DNA of 64,000 nt from a gamma proteobacterium HTCC2207 (GTDB lineage Bacteria; Pseudomonadota; Gammaproteobacteria; Pseudomonadales; Porticoccaceae), in assembly GCA_905182855.1 (NCBI GenBank), contig CAJJDA010000010.1:1-64000 (forward strand). The letters are read 5' to 3'. Below, piece after piece: positions 46,632-56,326 of this stretch (positions are counted from its first letter, which is position 1; each line of letters begins with the position of its first letter). Under the pieces are notes generated by a model. It worked only from the letters and a program-made list of their open reading frames with translations. It was not told where the DNA came from and did no database searches. The position numbers and the translations under genes are program-made.

Positions 46632-49550
46632 TCAGAGGCTGATGATCTCGAGCCCTGTTCCAGCGGCGAGGTCGACATTGGTAATCACCGCTGTTTGCGC
46701 ACGGCCAGCAGTTAAATAGGTAGCGGCGACACGTTTGACATCGGCTTCAGTCACTGCGAGCACCCGATCTCTAAATTGTATGGTGCAAGCTTTACCGCGG
46801 CCGTTTAATTCAGAATGGAATGCCTGAATCGCTTCTCCTGCCGGTGACCCGGGTTTGTCAAGACTACCTATAACCCCAAGTATCGCCTCTTCAATTTTGT
46901 CGTAGCCCAGCGTATTTGCAGCAACCCATTCGATTGAATCGTCAAAGTCCTTTAAGGTTCCTGCAATCCGGGGGTCACGGTATGAGAAAAATCGAAAGGT
47001 GCCAGACTGATTGTCTTGCGATGCACCGCCCCCATAGGCACCACCCTGTTCGCGAACAGCGCGATGCAAGAAGCTGTTGCGCAGTACGCCACCGAGAATC
47101 GTCAATGCCGCTGAATCTGCATGGCCTGTGGGTACGGTAGGGTAGGCTTTGGCACAGAAACTCACCTGAGTATTAGTTGTCCAGCAATGATTAACGGCCG
47201 CCAAGTTGGGTCTATAATGGATAATATGACTGCTTTCAGCGGCAGCGGTGTGTGGGAAGCTATTTTGCATCACTTCGGTAAAACCGGCCAATCGCTCACC
47301 CTCTGCCACCAATAAATATTGGCGTGGCTGTTGCAATACCAACTGATGAATAGCGTCTAGCCTTGCAGCCAGAGATTCTAGTCCTTCATGGGTATTTAGA
47401 CTTTGATCCAGAGCCTTAATGCCCACTAGCCCGTCCATACCGCCCCAGCGTTGACTTAAATAGGCACTGGCAGATAGGCCGCTAGCAGCGGCCGTCATAG
47501 CAAGAGAATGACCGCTACCGGTAATAGACGACTCCCGGTAGGTACGTATCTGCGACACCAGTTCACGTAGTCTGGGCAATTCGTCAAAACGGGCTAGTTG
47601 CAAAGACTCCTGCATAAGTTCGCTCATTGCCTGTTGATTGCGCGCGAGACCTTTGCTCGTGAAATTAATCGTGCCATGGAGTTTATCCAAGCTGTCTTTG
47701 TCTGAGCGCACCGAAGCGGAGGCTGAATAGGCGCCGACAATACTCGAGTGCCAAAGTTGGGTCTGTTGATAATCTCTTGTGCCGACACCCATCTCTGTGA
47801 CACAGGTACTGTATAGAGGTAGCAAGTCCATTTGCTCTTCGGTTAATTCTGGCATCGGCATGACAATCTGCTGGTAGGCAATCCCATTGGTGCCGGCGCT
47901 ATAGCTGGTCAAAGGTATGGATTTGTTTGTGACTGCATATTTTTCAGCATAAGAGATATCTGAGGGCACGTCTTCAATACCAACCTTAGGCAGAATATCT
48001 AAGTTCTCCTCCATTTCTTGGCGTTCTTTCAGGGCTGCGGCGCCGTCGACGATAGCCTGCTTTTCACTATCGCTAAGACTCGCTTTGATGCTTGCTAAAC
48101 TGTCCTTTTCGGCCTGCTCTTTTTGTCGTGCCAATTCAGTGTCGGGTTTCATGACTAGGCGAATACGATGTTGATTGTTGAGCAATAGATCTTTGACCAG
48201 AGATTTGATGAACTCAGGATCCTGTATCTGCTGTTGCAGCTTTTCTAACACTGGATCTAGATTGAGCAATGCAATGGGATCGCCGCGATGGGTAGCGCTA
48301 GTCAAGCTAGTCAGAATGAGGTTGAGGCCATAGGGATAACCGCCGCCTGACACCTCGCGCTGAGACAGCTCAAGTTGATGTAAACTGGCTGCGACCTGCT
48401 CCAAGGGCAGGCCATTGTCGGCCACCTCACGCAGAACATCCAAAATCATCGCTTCCGCCGCATCGGCCTGTTCTGGGTTGGAGCCTTCAATGCCGCAGGC
48501 AAAAGCCAACTCTTTTTGTGAATCTTCAAGGCCGCACAGGGGCGATGGTGAGTTACCCAGGTCAGTGGTTTCCAATGCTTTTTGTAAAGGTGAACCGCTG
48601 TTGTCAAGCAATACGCTGGCCAGCAGTCGAGCCTGCATAGTGGCTTCGAGGTCAGTGGACTCGCCAAGCAGCCAAGACACAACAATATGGGTATTATTAT
48701 CGGTAGTACCCTGGTCGTCTTTATCGCAGGCGTAGCTCTCTTCAAAGTACTGCGGTTGGCTATAGCGCTGCTCATCAGTGACGGCAATATGGCAGTCGAG
48801 TTTGTCAAATCGGGCGAGTGCCTCGTCCTCAAAATGTGCCTGATGTTCCTCTGCAGGAATATCGCCAAAGGTGACAAAAATGGCGTTGCTCGGATGATAA
48901 TGGGTTTTGTAAAACGCCTTAAACTGCTCGTAACTGAGGTCGGGAATGTTAGCGGGCTCACCACCACTATTGTAATGATAGGTGCTGGTTGGGTAAAGAT
49001 GCTTGCTCAGAGTCTGCCAAAGCGTTGAGTTAATCGAACTCATGGCACCTTTCATTTCATTGTAAACGACTCCTTTGTAGGTCAGTTCAGATTTGGCATC
49101 AGTGGCATCAGCAAACTCGAGGCGATGGCCCTCTTGGGCAAAATCCAATGGATCTAGACGAGCAAAAAAGACGGAGTCCAAATATACCCCCAGAAGATTG
49201 TTAAAGTCTTTTTTGTTCTGGCTGGCAAATGGATAGGCTGTCCAGTCAGAACTAGTAAAGGCATTCATGAAGGTATTCAGTGAGCGCCGAATCATCATAA
49301 AGAAAGGGTCGCGCACCGGATATTTTTCACTACCGCAAAGGGCAGTATGTTCTAAAATATGGGCAACACCGGTAGAGTCCATTGGCACTGTCCGCAACGC
49401 TACCAAAAATACATTTTCCTTATTATCCGCGGCCATATGAATATGTTGTGCACCGGTGACTCTGTGACGATATTCCTGGTAACGCACTTTTAAAGAAGGA
49501 ATATCTTGCTGTTGCATTAGTTCAAAAGCGGGATGTGTGCTGTTGCTCAT
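46632..49550 (-). CDS. M16C insulinase-family metallopeptidase (presequence-protease-like)
   Basis: 972 residues, the size of PreP-like enzymes, with two halves of tandem M16 domains joined by a helical hinge. The inverted zinc motif HxxEH is GVAHILEHTALCGSEKYPVRDPFFMM (residue about 65), with the distal Glu in YNEMKGAMSS. PreP peptidases degrade free targeting peptides and amyloid-like fragments in mitochondria; bacterial relatives degrade short peptides, probably in the cytoplasm, since no signal peptide is seen here. It is coupled to cmoA downstream, with no obvious functional link. Confidence 0.9.
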   Translation of the reverse strand: MSNSTHPAFELMQQQDIPSLKVRYQEYRHRVTGAQHIHMAADNKENVFLVALRTVPMDSTGVAHILEHTALCGSEKYPVRDPFFMMIRRSLNTFMNAFTSSDWTAYPFASQNKKDFNNLLGVYLDSVFFARLDPLDFAQEGHRLEFADATDAKSELTYKGVVYNEMKGAMSSINSTLWQTLSKHLYPTSTYHYNSGGEPANIPDLSYEQFKAFYKTHYHPSNAIFVTFGDIPAEEHQAHFEDEALARFDKLDCHIAVTDEQRYSQPQYFEESYACDKDDQGTTDNNTHIVVSWLLGESTDLEATMQARLLASVLLDNSGSPLQKALETTDLGNSPSPLCGLEDSQKELAFACGIEGSNPEQADAAEAMILDVLREVADNGLPLEQVAASLHQLELSQREVSGGGYPYGLNLILTSLTSATHRGDPIALLNLDPVLEKLQQQIQDPEFIKSLVKDLLLNNQHRIRLVMKPDTELARQKEQAEKDSLASIKASLSDSEKQAIVDGAAALKERQEMEENLDILPKVGIEDVPSDISYAEKYAVTNKSIPLTSYSAGTNGIAYQQIVMPMPELTEEQMDLLPLYSTCVTEMGVGTRDYQQTQLWHSSIVGAYSASASVRSDKDSLDKLHGTINFTSKGLARNQQAMSELMQESLQLARFDELPRLRELVSQIRTYRESSITGSGHSLAMTAAASGLSASAYLSQRWGGMDGLVGIKALDQSLNTHEGLESLAARLDAIHQLVLQQPRQYLLVAEGERLAGFTEVMQNSFPHTAAAESSHIIHYRPNLAAVNHCWTTNTQVSFCAKAYPTVPTGHADSAALTILGGVLRNSFLHRAVREQGGAYGGGASQDNQSGTFRFFSYRDPRIAGTLKDFDDSIEWVAANTLGYDKIEEAILGVIGSLDKPGSPAGEAIQAFHSELNGRGKACTIQFRDRVLAVTEADVKRVAATYLTAGRAQTAVITNVDLAAGTGLEIISL

Positions 49551-49637
49551 AGGAAGTTGCTGCTCTGTGGGTGCGTGTAAAAAGATTGGCGCATTCTACT
49601 TCAAGTAAAGGCCTGTGGAAACGCTGCCGTTAGCGTA

Positions 49638-50639
49638 TTAACGTGACCGCCTCTGTCGGTACTCAATAGGTGTGGTTCCCTCCCAGCGTTTAAATGCTCG
49701 GTAAAAAGTACTGGGCTCTGAAAACCCCGTCAAATAGACAATTTCAGTAATTGCCTCATCAGTTTGTGATAGCAGCCGCTTTGCCAATCGATGCCGGTAT
49801 TCATTGAGTAGACGCTGGAAGCTGGTGCCCGCAATATCGAGCTGATGACGCAGATGTCTTGGGGTGACACCAATGCGTTGCGCTACATTTGCCAAGGTGG
49901 TTTCACCGCTTTCCAGCAGTGCACCCAGCTGGCCGCGCACCTCATTGATCAGATCTTGCTGTAAAAGAATGGCTAAACGCTGATCTGCCACCTGTATGTG
50001 AAGATTCAATAGCTCGGGTTCGGCGTAAAGTGATTTGTAGCCTAAAATACTGCTAGGGAAAAATAGCTGAAACGAGGGGGCGTTAAATTCTACGGGGCAT
50101 TGGAAAATACGCTGATACTCGGCTAAGTTTGTATTGGGCGCATGATTAAACACCACAAGATCTGGCTTAAAAGCACCGTTAGTGACAGCCTGAAAGACCT
50201 TGATTAGTCCTAATACCATAGCCTCTGCGAGGTGAGAGGTGGCGTATCGGTGCTCTGAGAAATAGCTGGTAAGGCAGGGGCTTGGTGTTTCGGTGACCTG
50301 GCCATGCAGGGCATCGCTGATTAGGCGCTGATAACTCACAACTCGGCGCAGGCCATCGCCAAAGGTCTGGCTGCTTAAGAACAGATATTCTAGTATTTGT
50401 CCCTTGTAAATAGGCATTTTCTCGCCCAGATGCAGGCCAATACAGGGGTCGCCAGAGAGTTCTACTGCCGCATTCCAGAACCTTGGCTGGGCAGAGAACT
50501 GAGTGCGCAAATTTTCCCGAGATAACTCTGCGGGATCCAGACCCGATCGGCGCAACACCTCGTCGGCATCTACCCCAAGTTCCAGCAAGCCGGTGTGGGC
50601 TAGGCGAACTAATGTGCCTGAATCAGTTAGACCTGTCAT
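49638..50639 (-). CDS. AraC-family regulator (Arabinose_bd/OruR type)
   Basis: 333 residues from the ATG at 50639; the frame opens at 50741 without support. The N-terminal sensor part (PRFWNAAVELSGDPCIGLHLGEKM) and C-terminal double helix-turn-helix (ANVAQRIGVTPRHLRHQL, EIVYLTGFSEPSTFYRAFKRWEGTTP) are typical. It is divergent from a MaoC-like dehydratase and an acyl-CoA dehydrogenase, so it probably controls fatty-acid or related oxidation. GAGAG is the probable ribosome site. Confidence 0.88.
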   Translation of the reverse strand: MTGLTDSGTLVRLAHTGLLELGVDADEVLRRSGLDPAELSRENLRTQFSAQPRFWNAAVELSGDPCIGLHLGEKMPIYKGQILEYLFLSSQTFGDGLRRVVSYQRLISDALHGQVTETPSPCLTSYFSEHRYATSHLAEAMVLGLIKVFQAVTNGAFKPDLVVFNHAPNTNLAEYQRIFQCPVEFNAPSFQLFFPSSILGYKSLYAEPELLNLHIQVADQRLAILLQQDLINEVRGQLGALLESGETTLANVAQRIGVTPRHLRHQLDIAGTSFQRLLNEYRHRLAKRLLSQTDEAITEIVYLTGFSEPSTFYRAFKRWEGTTPIEYRQRRSR

Positions 50640-50739
50640 ACTTTCGACTCTCGAAATGGACAGCCATAATACACCATTGGCCGAAATGACAAGCGTTGTT
50701 TTTTTCATGCCAATGATTAACCAGGAGAATGTAACCATC

Positions 50740-51633
50740 ATGCGAAATATGAATGAAGCCTCTCACACCCAGACGACACCTTCGGCAATCAAAGCGCCTA
50801 TGATTATGCGCGAGTTGCCCAGCATGCCGAGCCTGCTTGGGCAGGCAGTCTTTAAGTCGGGCTCCTACAATCTAGGCGACCCCCTTCCTGGGCTGAGTGC
50901 ACAGGTGAATGACCTAACTATCAAGCCTGAGCATTTGGCGGCCTACAAAAAGGTCTGTGAGTTTGATGCCGAGGGCAATCTGCCTGCGACTTATCTACAC
51001 ATGCTGGCATTTCCGTTGGTTCTAAAAATATTGATTCAGCAAGATTTCCCTTTAAGAGCTATGGGTCAGGTACACCTGCGTAATGAGATCTCAGTACTTG
51101 CGGCCTTTGACATTAAGCAGTCGATTAATATGATTGCTGGGGTTGGCGGCTCTGTATTGACTAGCCGGGGGTTGGAGTGGGATATAGACCTTGTTGCTAC
51201 GGTTGATAACCAGACGGTATGGACGAGTAAGTCGACCTTTTTACATCGCTGTAAAACTGCCATTGCCAAGGGGCGTATTAAAGCTGTTGCCGGTAAAGGC
51301 GAATCCCACAATTGGTCAGTTCCAGCAGATATCGGCCGACGCTATGCGCGCGTTTCTGGCGACTTCAACCCTATTCACCTAGCCGATATGACGGCTAAAT
51401 TATTTGGCTTTAAGCATGCCATAGCTCATGGTATGTGGAGCAAGGCTCGTTGTCTTGCCGCCTTAGAACAGCAGTTGCCTGAGGCGGGTTATTCCGTTGC
51501 TGTTAATTTTAATCGACCATTATTTCTACCTTCTCAAGCACTATTTTTTACACATGAGCTTAATGGTAAGCAGCAGTTCTCGCTCTTTAACCAAAGGGGT
51601 GACCAATCGCATCTCGATGGGCTAATTTCATAG
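50740..51633 (+). CDS. MaoC-like hotdog dehydratase family protein
   Basis: 297 residues from the ATG at 50740; CCAGGAG lies 12 bases upstream. The C-terminal MaoC domain has YARVSGDFNPIHLADMTAKLFG and AIAHGMW, which hold the hydratase Asp/His pair, suggesting enoyl-CoA hydratase activity. The N-terminal half (LPATYLHMLAFPLVLKIL) is a second, degenerate hotdog. It precedes the acyl-CoA dehydrogenase gene by nine bases, an arrangement seen in beta-oxidation sets under an AraC regulator. Confidence 0.85.
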   Translation: MRNMNEASHTQTTPSAIKAPMIMRELPSMPSLLGQAVFKSGSYNLGDPLPGLSAQVNDLTIKPEHLAAYKKVCEFDAEGNLPATYLHMLAFPLVLKILIQQDFPLRAMGQVHLRNEISVLAAFDIKQSINMIAGVGGSVLTSRGLEWDIDLVATVDNQTVWTSKSTFLHRCKTAIAKGRIKAVAGKGESHNWSVPADIGRRYARVSGDFNPIHLADMTAKLFGFKHAIAHGMWSKARCLAALEQQLPEAGYSVAVNFNRPLFLPSQALFFTHELNGKQQFSLFNQRGDQSHLDGLIS

Positions 51634-51642
51634 GATCTATCC

Positions 51643-53460
51643 ATGCCTAATTACAAAGTTCCTGTTAACGACTATCTCTTTTTGTTTAATGACGTGGTCG
51701 ATATGCAGCCAAAATTTCAACAAGTTGAGGGAGGGGAAGACGCTACGCCAGATATGGTGGAGGCTATCTTTACTGAGGCTGCTAAATTTTGTGAAAACGA
51801 GCTGGTGCCAATTTATCAGAGCGGTGATGAGGGCTGTCAGTGGGCAGATGGCGTGGTTACTACTCCTAAGGGCTTTAAAGAAGCCTATGCGAAATATATT
51901 GAGGCAGGATGGACGGGTTTGACCGGCAGCGCAGAGATGGGTGGCCAGGGCCTGCCGTCTTCGATTGGGGTGGCCATCAATGAAATGATGACGACGGCCA
52001 ATTGGGCCTGGGCCATGTATCCCGGTCTGAGTGAGGGCGCTATGGCGACGCTCGAAACCAGTGGCACCGATCAGCAGAGGAAAGATTACCTACCCAAACT
52101 TATTAGCGGTGTTTGGAGTGGCACGATGTGTCTAACTGAGCCACATTGTGGCACGGACCTAGGGTTGATGAAAACTAAGGCTGTACCCAAGGATGATGGT
52201 AGTTTTGCGATAGATGGTACCAAAATTTTTATCAGTGCTGGTGAGCATGACCTGACTGAAAATATTGTGCACATCGTTTTGGCAAAATTGCCTGATGCCC
52301 CTAAGGGTACAAAGGGTCTCTCGCTGTTCATTATCCCCAAGTTTCTGGTTGCTGAAGATGGGTCTGCTGGCGATCGCAACGGCGTGCGTTGCGGTTCCAT
52401 CGAACATAAAATGGGTATCCACGGTAACGGAACCGCAGTCCTTAACTTTGACAATGCCACGGGCTTTTTAATCGGCGAACCGCACAATGGTCTCAATGCG
52501 ATGTTTACCTATATGAACGTCGCGCGGATTGGTACTGCTAGCCAGGGTGCTGCAGCTGCTGAGCGCTCTTATCAGGGAGCTTCTGAATATGCCCGCGATC
52601 GCTTGGCCATGCGTTCTATCTCTGGCGTCAAGAACCCCGACGGGCCGGCCGATCCGATTATTGAGCATCCAGATGTGCGGCGCATGCTGCTGACCCAGCG
52701 AGTGATCGCTGAGGGCGGCCGTGCCATGGTGACCTATGCCAGTCAATTTGCCGATGTTTACCGTGGTGGTAAAACACCTGAAGCGAGAAATGCGGCGGAA
52801 GCGCGACTGGGGTTTTGCACACCTATTTTGAAAGGCTTTATCACTGAATTAGGGGTGGAAGCGGCTAATCACGGTGTGCAGGTTTTTGGCGGCCACGGTT
52901 ATATTCAGGAATGGGGCATGGAACAAATTCTTCGTGACAGTCGGATTGCGACACTGTACGAGGGGACTACCGGTATTCAGGCATTAGATTTAATAGGTCG
53001 AAAAGTTTTGGCCGATAAATTCAAGCAGTTGAATATGTTTACTGGGGATATGTTTAGGTTCGCGCGTCGGTTTTTGCCATGGAAGGACGAAGGTAAAAAT
53101 AAGGTCATGCGCAAGCAGGCTTGGACAGTGGTGAAATTGGCGATTAAATGGCGCCTCCTGTCCTTCAGGGTAGCCATGCGTGCCAAGCGAAATGCCGATA
53201 ATGCGGGTGCCGCGTCGGTCGATTTCTTGATGTTCTCAGGATATGCCTTCATGGCGTTTATGTGGGCCCAGATGAGTGCGGTGGCGACTAATAAATTACT
53301 GGCCGGTGAGGGTGATAAAGAGTTTCTCGAATCCAAGTTACACACCGCTGAGTTTTTCTTTCAGCGTATTCTGCCTAGGGCTGATGCCCACGCCAAGACG
53401 ATGGGCGCCAGTGTTGAGAGTCTGATGGCTATGCCGACCAGTTATTTCGACGCCACCTAA
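51643..53460 (+). CDS. Acyl-CoA dehydrogenase with C-terminal extension (FadE/DmdC-like)
   Basis: 605 residues. MPNYKVPVNDYLFLFNDVVD is the N-terminal domain of the long acyl-CoA dehydrogenase group, TEPHCGTDLGLMKT the FAD motif, and YEGTTGIQALDLIGRKV holds the catalytic Glu. An extra C-terminal domain follows residue about 470. This group includes DmdC, which oxidises methylmercaptopropionyl-CoA in DMSP demethylation, but most members act on fatty acyl-CoAs. No other dmd gene is in the window, so the substrate is left open. It follows the MaoC-like gene closely. Confidence 0.88.
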   Translation: MPNYKVPVNDYLFLFNDVVDMQPKFQQVEGGEDATPDMVEAIFTEAAKFCENELVPIYQSGDEGCQWADGVVTTPKGFKEAYAKYIEAGWTGLTGSAEMGGQGLPSSIGVAINEMMTTANWAWAMYPGLSEGAMATLETSGTDQQRKDYLPKLISGVWSGTMCLTEPHCGTDLGLMKTKAVPKDDGSFAIDGTKIFISAGEHDLTENIVHIVLAKLPDAPKGTKGLSLFIIPKFLVAEDGSAGDRNGVRCGSIEHKMGIHGNGTAVLNFDNATGFLIGEPHNGLNAMFTYMNVARIGTASQGAAAAERSYQGASEYARDRLAMRSISGVKNPDGPADPIIEHPDVRRMLLTQRVIAEGGRAMVTYASQFADVYRGGKTPEARNAAEARLGFCTPILKGFITELGVEAANHGVQVFGGHGYIQEWGMEQILRDSRIATLYEGTTGIQALDLIGRKVLADKFKQLNMFTGDMFRFARRFLPWKDEGKNKVMRKQAWTVVKLAIKWRLLSFRVAMRAKRNADNAGAASVDFLMFSGYAFMAFMWAQMSAVATNKLLAGEGDKEFLESKLHTAEFFFQRILPRADAHAKTMGASVESLMAMPTSYFDAT

Positions 53461-53476
53461 TTAAGGTTTACCCTTT

Positions 53477-53508
53477 AAGCTAGCGGCTTTTTTAGCGCTA
53501 GCTTTTTT
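53477..53508 (+). terminator. Rho-independent terminator after the acyl-CoA dehydrogenase
   Basis: A 9-bp stem AAGCTAGCG (53477-53485) pairs with CGCTAGCTT (53496-53504) and is followed by a run of Ts to 53508. It begins 17 bases after the acyl-CoA dehydrogenase stop and ends the MaoC-dehydrogenase transcript. Confidence 0.88.
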
Positions 53509-53582
53509 AATGGGCGCTGTATAGACAGATTTTGTGTCTATTGATACAGTCTTGCGACAATAAAAGTTTAACGGAAAAAAAT

Positions 53583-54254
53583 ATGGATTTTGCAGACGTT
53601 GTGCGTGGGCGACACTCAAGCCGTGGCTTTTTACCTAGAGTGGCGGATCAGGAAACATTAAAAGATATTTTTGAATTAGCCAGTTGGGCCCCCTCAAACT
53701 GTAATGTGCAGCCCTGGCATGTGCATGTTGTTTCAGGTGAAGCCTGCAACCGTATGCGTGAGAAAATGAAAGCGGCCGCCTTGGTAAGTACTGTCGGCAA
53801 TCCCGATTTCCCCTGGCAGGGCAAGTTTACCGGTGATTATAAGGCACGCCAGATCTGTTCTGCTCTAGGGCTTTGGGAGCATCAGGGCGTCACCCGTGAT
53901 AATACTGAGAGGCGCGCCTGGTCATGGATGCGTAATTTCGAGTTTTTTGATGCGCCCCATGTAGCCTTTATTTTTGTTACTGACCAGTTCCCTGAGCTGG
54001 TGCGACTGGCCGGCGATGTCGGTATGTATGCCCAGACATTGATGCTAGCAATAGAAAATGCGGGAATGGGATCATGCCCGCAGACGTCTGTTAGCTGCTT
54101 CCCTGATCTAGTTAGGGAAGAGTTAGGGGTGGAGAGTCATTTTAAATTGCTGATGGGTCTGTCGTTTGGCTATATCGATACCGCAGACAGTGCCAATAAC
54201 TTGCGCACTGAACGTGATGCTCTGGATAAAACAACCCAGTTTCACTCCGCTTAG
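53583..54254 (+). CDS. Nitroreductase-family flavoprotein
   Basis: 223 residues from the ATG at 53583. VVRGRHSSRGFLPR and LASWAPSNCNVQPWHVHVV form the FMN-binding opening, AIENAGMGSCPQTSVSCFPDLVREELG the second conserved part, and LLMGLSFGYID the end. Such enzymes reduce nitro compounds, quinones or enones with NAD(P)H. The substrate is unknown. It is separated from the preceding gene by a terminator and probably has its own promoter. Confidence 0.88.
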   Translation: MDFADVVRGRHSSRGFLPRVADQETLKDIFELASWAPSNCNVQPWHVHVVSGEACNRMREKMKAAALVSTVGNPDFPWQGKFTGDYKARQICSALGLWEHQGVTRDNTERRAWSWMRNFEFFDAPHVAFIFVTDQFPELVRLAGDVGMYAQTLMLAIENAGMGSCPQTSVSCFPDLVREELGVESHFKLLMGLSFGYIDTADSANNLRTERDALDKTTQFHSA

Positions 54255-54300
54255 GTATCCCGGTTAAATTCGAGCGGTTTGCGACTCGCTGCTTGGTTGA

Positions 54301-55098
54301 CTAAGCTATCACTTGAGCCAGACCAACAAAGCTGGTGCCTAGTAGGACCCATCCAAGAATTAGATAGAACTGGCGGTTATCCCGTTTAAGTAGGTCCTTG
54401 TGAAAATGAAGGCCAATAAAATGGCCAATACCGGCAAAGGGTAGCAGCCACAGTGCTGCCATGAGTTGAATATCGATCTTGGCAATCACAAACGCAATAA
54501 GTTTGATTGTGACCAGAACACACCAGAGCGCAAATAGAGTATTACGAAAATCTTCAGGCTTAACGTGCCGCAGAGCCACAGCAATCACCAAGGGGCCACC
54601 CATTAAGGAAGTACCGCTAATATAAGCAGCGACCACAAGAAATATGGTATCAAGCACGCGACTGTTGCTCTGCATCGGCTTATCGAGGATGTAGGTCAAT
54701 GAGTAACCGGCAATGAGAACAAAGATGATGATATTCATCAAGTCGGTTGGAAGTACCAGCAAGCCTATTACACCCGCCAATTTGGGGATAATCATGATGA
54801 GCAGTGCATAGCGCACAAAAGCCCAGTTGACGGTACTCTGACTGGTATCGGCACCCCCGCGCCTAAACTCCCCTTGAATGACAGTCAGCCCGGCAAAAAA
54901 CAATAAGTGGATAGAGGCAATGGGCAAAAAAACCAATGGATCATTATGGATAAGTAGTAGGAAGGGCAGTATGAAGAGCGCGCCACCGAAACCGAGACCA
55001 GAGCGGACAAAGCCACTCCAAATAAAAATTGCGGCAATCAGAGCATATTCGTACCCAGTTAGTTCAGGCATGAATACAGCCGCTGTCACCATGGACAT
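54301..55098 (-). CDS. TSUP (TauE/SafE) family membrane permease
   Basis: 265 residues if started at 55098, or 256 from the ATG at 55071. About eight membrane helices are seen with GFGGALFILPFLLL and the family repeat GTSLMGGPLVIAVAL. TSUP proteins export sulfite or carry organosulfur and small acids. The start overlaps the end of slyD by 35 or 8 bases; the shorter form is the more usual arrangement. A link to sulfonium metabolism is possible but unsupported. Confidence 0.82.
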   Translation of the reverse strand: MSMVTAAVFMPELTGYEYALIAAIFIWSGFVRSGLGFGGALFILPFLLLIHNDPLVFLPIASIHLLFFAGLTVIQGEFRRGGADTSQSTVNWAFVRYALLIMIIPKLAGVIGLLVLPTDLMNIIIFVLIAGYSLTYILDKPMQSNSRVLDTIFLVVAAYISGTSLMGGPLVIAVALRHVKPEDFRNTLFALWCVLVTIKLIAFVIAKIDIQLMAALWLLPFAGIGHFIGLHFHKDLLKRDNRQFYLILGWVLLGTSFVGLAQVIA

Positions 55099-55552
55099 GG
55101 CCGTGGGATATTTCTTCGTCTCGCGCTTTGCGTATATCTAAAATAGTCACTTCAAAGTGCAGGTTTTTACCCGCCAGCGGATGATTCATATCGACATCGA
55201 CATTAAATTTACCGACCTTGATAATAGAGCCAGGTTTAACCCCATTATCAGTGTTCACGCGGACATTTTTGCCAACAGTCAATTTACCTTCGTGCCTGAG
55301 ATATTTGCTGGGAATGCGTTGGGTATTATTGATATTGCGCAGCCCATAGCCCTGTGCAGGCATCACAGAAAAAATAAGACTATCGCCCACTGTTGCATTG
55401 GCTATGGCGGTTTCAAAGCCATCGATCATCTGCCGGCGGCCATGCAAGTAAACCATGGGCTTATCATCGTCGTAAGTGCTATCAATGAGTTCGTTATTAT
55501 CATCTGTAAGATTATAGTGAACGCTGATAACATGATTGGCAGAAACGTGCAT
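55064..55552 (-). CDS. slyD: FKBP-type peptidyl-prolyl isomerase SlyD
   Basis: 162 residues. ISVHYNLTDDNNELIDSTY and PMVYLHGRRQMIDGFETAI form the FKBP core with the inserted chaperone flap, as in SlyD. The end HGHVHGDSGCIHA is a short His/Cys metal-binding tail. SlyD assists folding and, in enterics, nickel delivery to hydrogenase; no hydrogenase gene is seen here. The gene is divergent from smr across 93 bp. Confidence 0.92.
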   Translation of the reverse strand: MHVSANHVISVHYNLTDDNNELIDSTYDDDKPMVYLHGRRQMIDGFETAIANATVGDSLIFSVMPAQGYGLRNINNTQRIPSKYLRHEGKLTVGKNVRVNTDNGVKPGSIIKVGKFNVDVDMNHPLAGKNLHFEVTILDIRKARDEEISHGHVHGDSGCIHA

Positions 55553-55645
55553 TTTTGGCTCCAGTATTTACGACGCCATCTTAACGCAAATAGTCCCATA
55601 ATAGTCATGCATGAGACCGTTTTTACGGCAGCAATAGGAACCCTA

Positions 55646-56251
55646 ATGTCATCCACAGACGATGATCTAGAACAGCAATTCAGTGCGTTATTTGGCGACG
55701 ATGTGCAGCCACTGCGTGGGAAAGGCGCTAATCATATTGCTAAGCCTGCTGAGTTAACGCCTGGCGTGTTAGCGCGGCGCAAGGCGGCCGAGGAGGAAAA
55801 CGATCCTGAGAGTAACTTCCTCGATGCCGTGAGCAGTATTGCCCAAGTTGATCCCTACGAATTTCTCGAGTTTGTGCGTCCTGGCGTTCAGCATGGAGTA
55901 TATCGGAATCTACGTATGGGAAAATACGAAATACACTCGCAGCTAGATCTGCATCGTCATACTGTCGAGCAGGCGCGAATTGCACTGTTTCAGTTCGTTG
56001 ACGAATGCCAAAAACATGGCGTGCGCTGCGCCTTGGTTACTCACGGCAAGGGCGCAGGGCTCGCGCAACCGGCACGGCTTAAAAGCTGCGTTAATCATTG
56101 GCTTCGGCAGTTTGATCAGGTTCTGGCATTTCATACTGCACAGAAACAGCACGGCGGCACTGGCTCGACCTATGTCCTGATTAAAAAGAATAATGCGGCT
56201 CGGCAAAAAACGACAGAAACCCTAGACCAAGCTCGGCGACTCAAGGGCTAA
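55646..56251 (+). CDS. Smr-domain protein (SmrA-like)
   Basis: 201 residues from the ATG at 55646, with AGGAA upstream; the same frame is open from 55157 but that part is the antisense of slyD. The Smr domain has LDLHRHTVEQARIAL, LVTHGKGAG and a C-terminal GGTGSTYVLIKK. Bacterial Smr proteins act as nicking endonucleases on DNA or, in some cases, on ribosome-stalled RNA. The N-terminal acidic tail (SSTDDDLEQQF) is typical. Confidence 0.9.
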   Translation: MSSTDDDLEQQFSALFGDDVQPLRGKGANHIAKPAELTPGVLARRKAAEEENDPESNFLDAVSSIAQVDPYEFLEFVRPGVQHGVYRNLRMGKYEIHSQLDLHRHTVEQARIALFQFVDECQKHGVRCALVTHGKGAGLAQPARLKSCVNHWLRQFDQVLAFHTAQKQHGGTGSTYVLIKKNNAARQKTTETLDQARRLKG

Positions 56252-56326
56252 AGGCCTCTGGGTCCTATGATCGGTTTGATACTGAGGGGCGTATAAATCT
56301 AATATTAAAAATGAGAATAGGGTTTC

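Noticed and set aside
50503-50739. N-terminal extension of the MaoC-like gene
   Set aside because: It is antisense to the divergent araC-type gene and lies upstream of a better start at 50740.
51643-53460. Assignment of the acyl-CoA dehydrogenase as DmdC of DMSP demethylation
   Set aside because: The wider family has the same motifs, and no dmdA, dmdB or dmdD gene is in the window.
55157-55645. N-terminal extension of the smr gene
   Set aside because: It is the antisense of slyD; the Smr family begins near the ATG at 55646.
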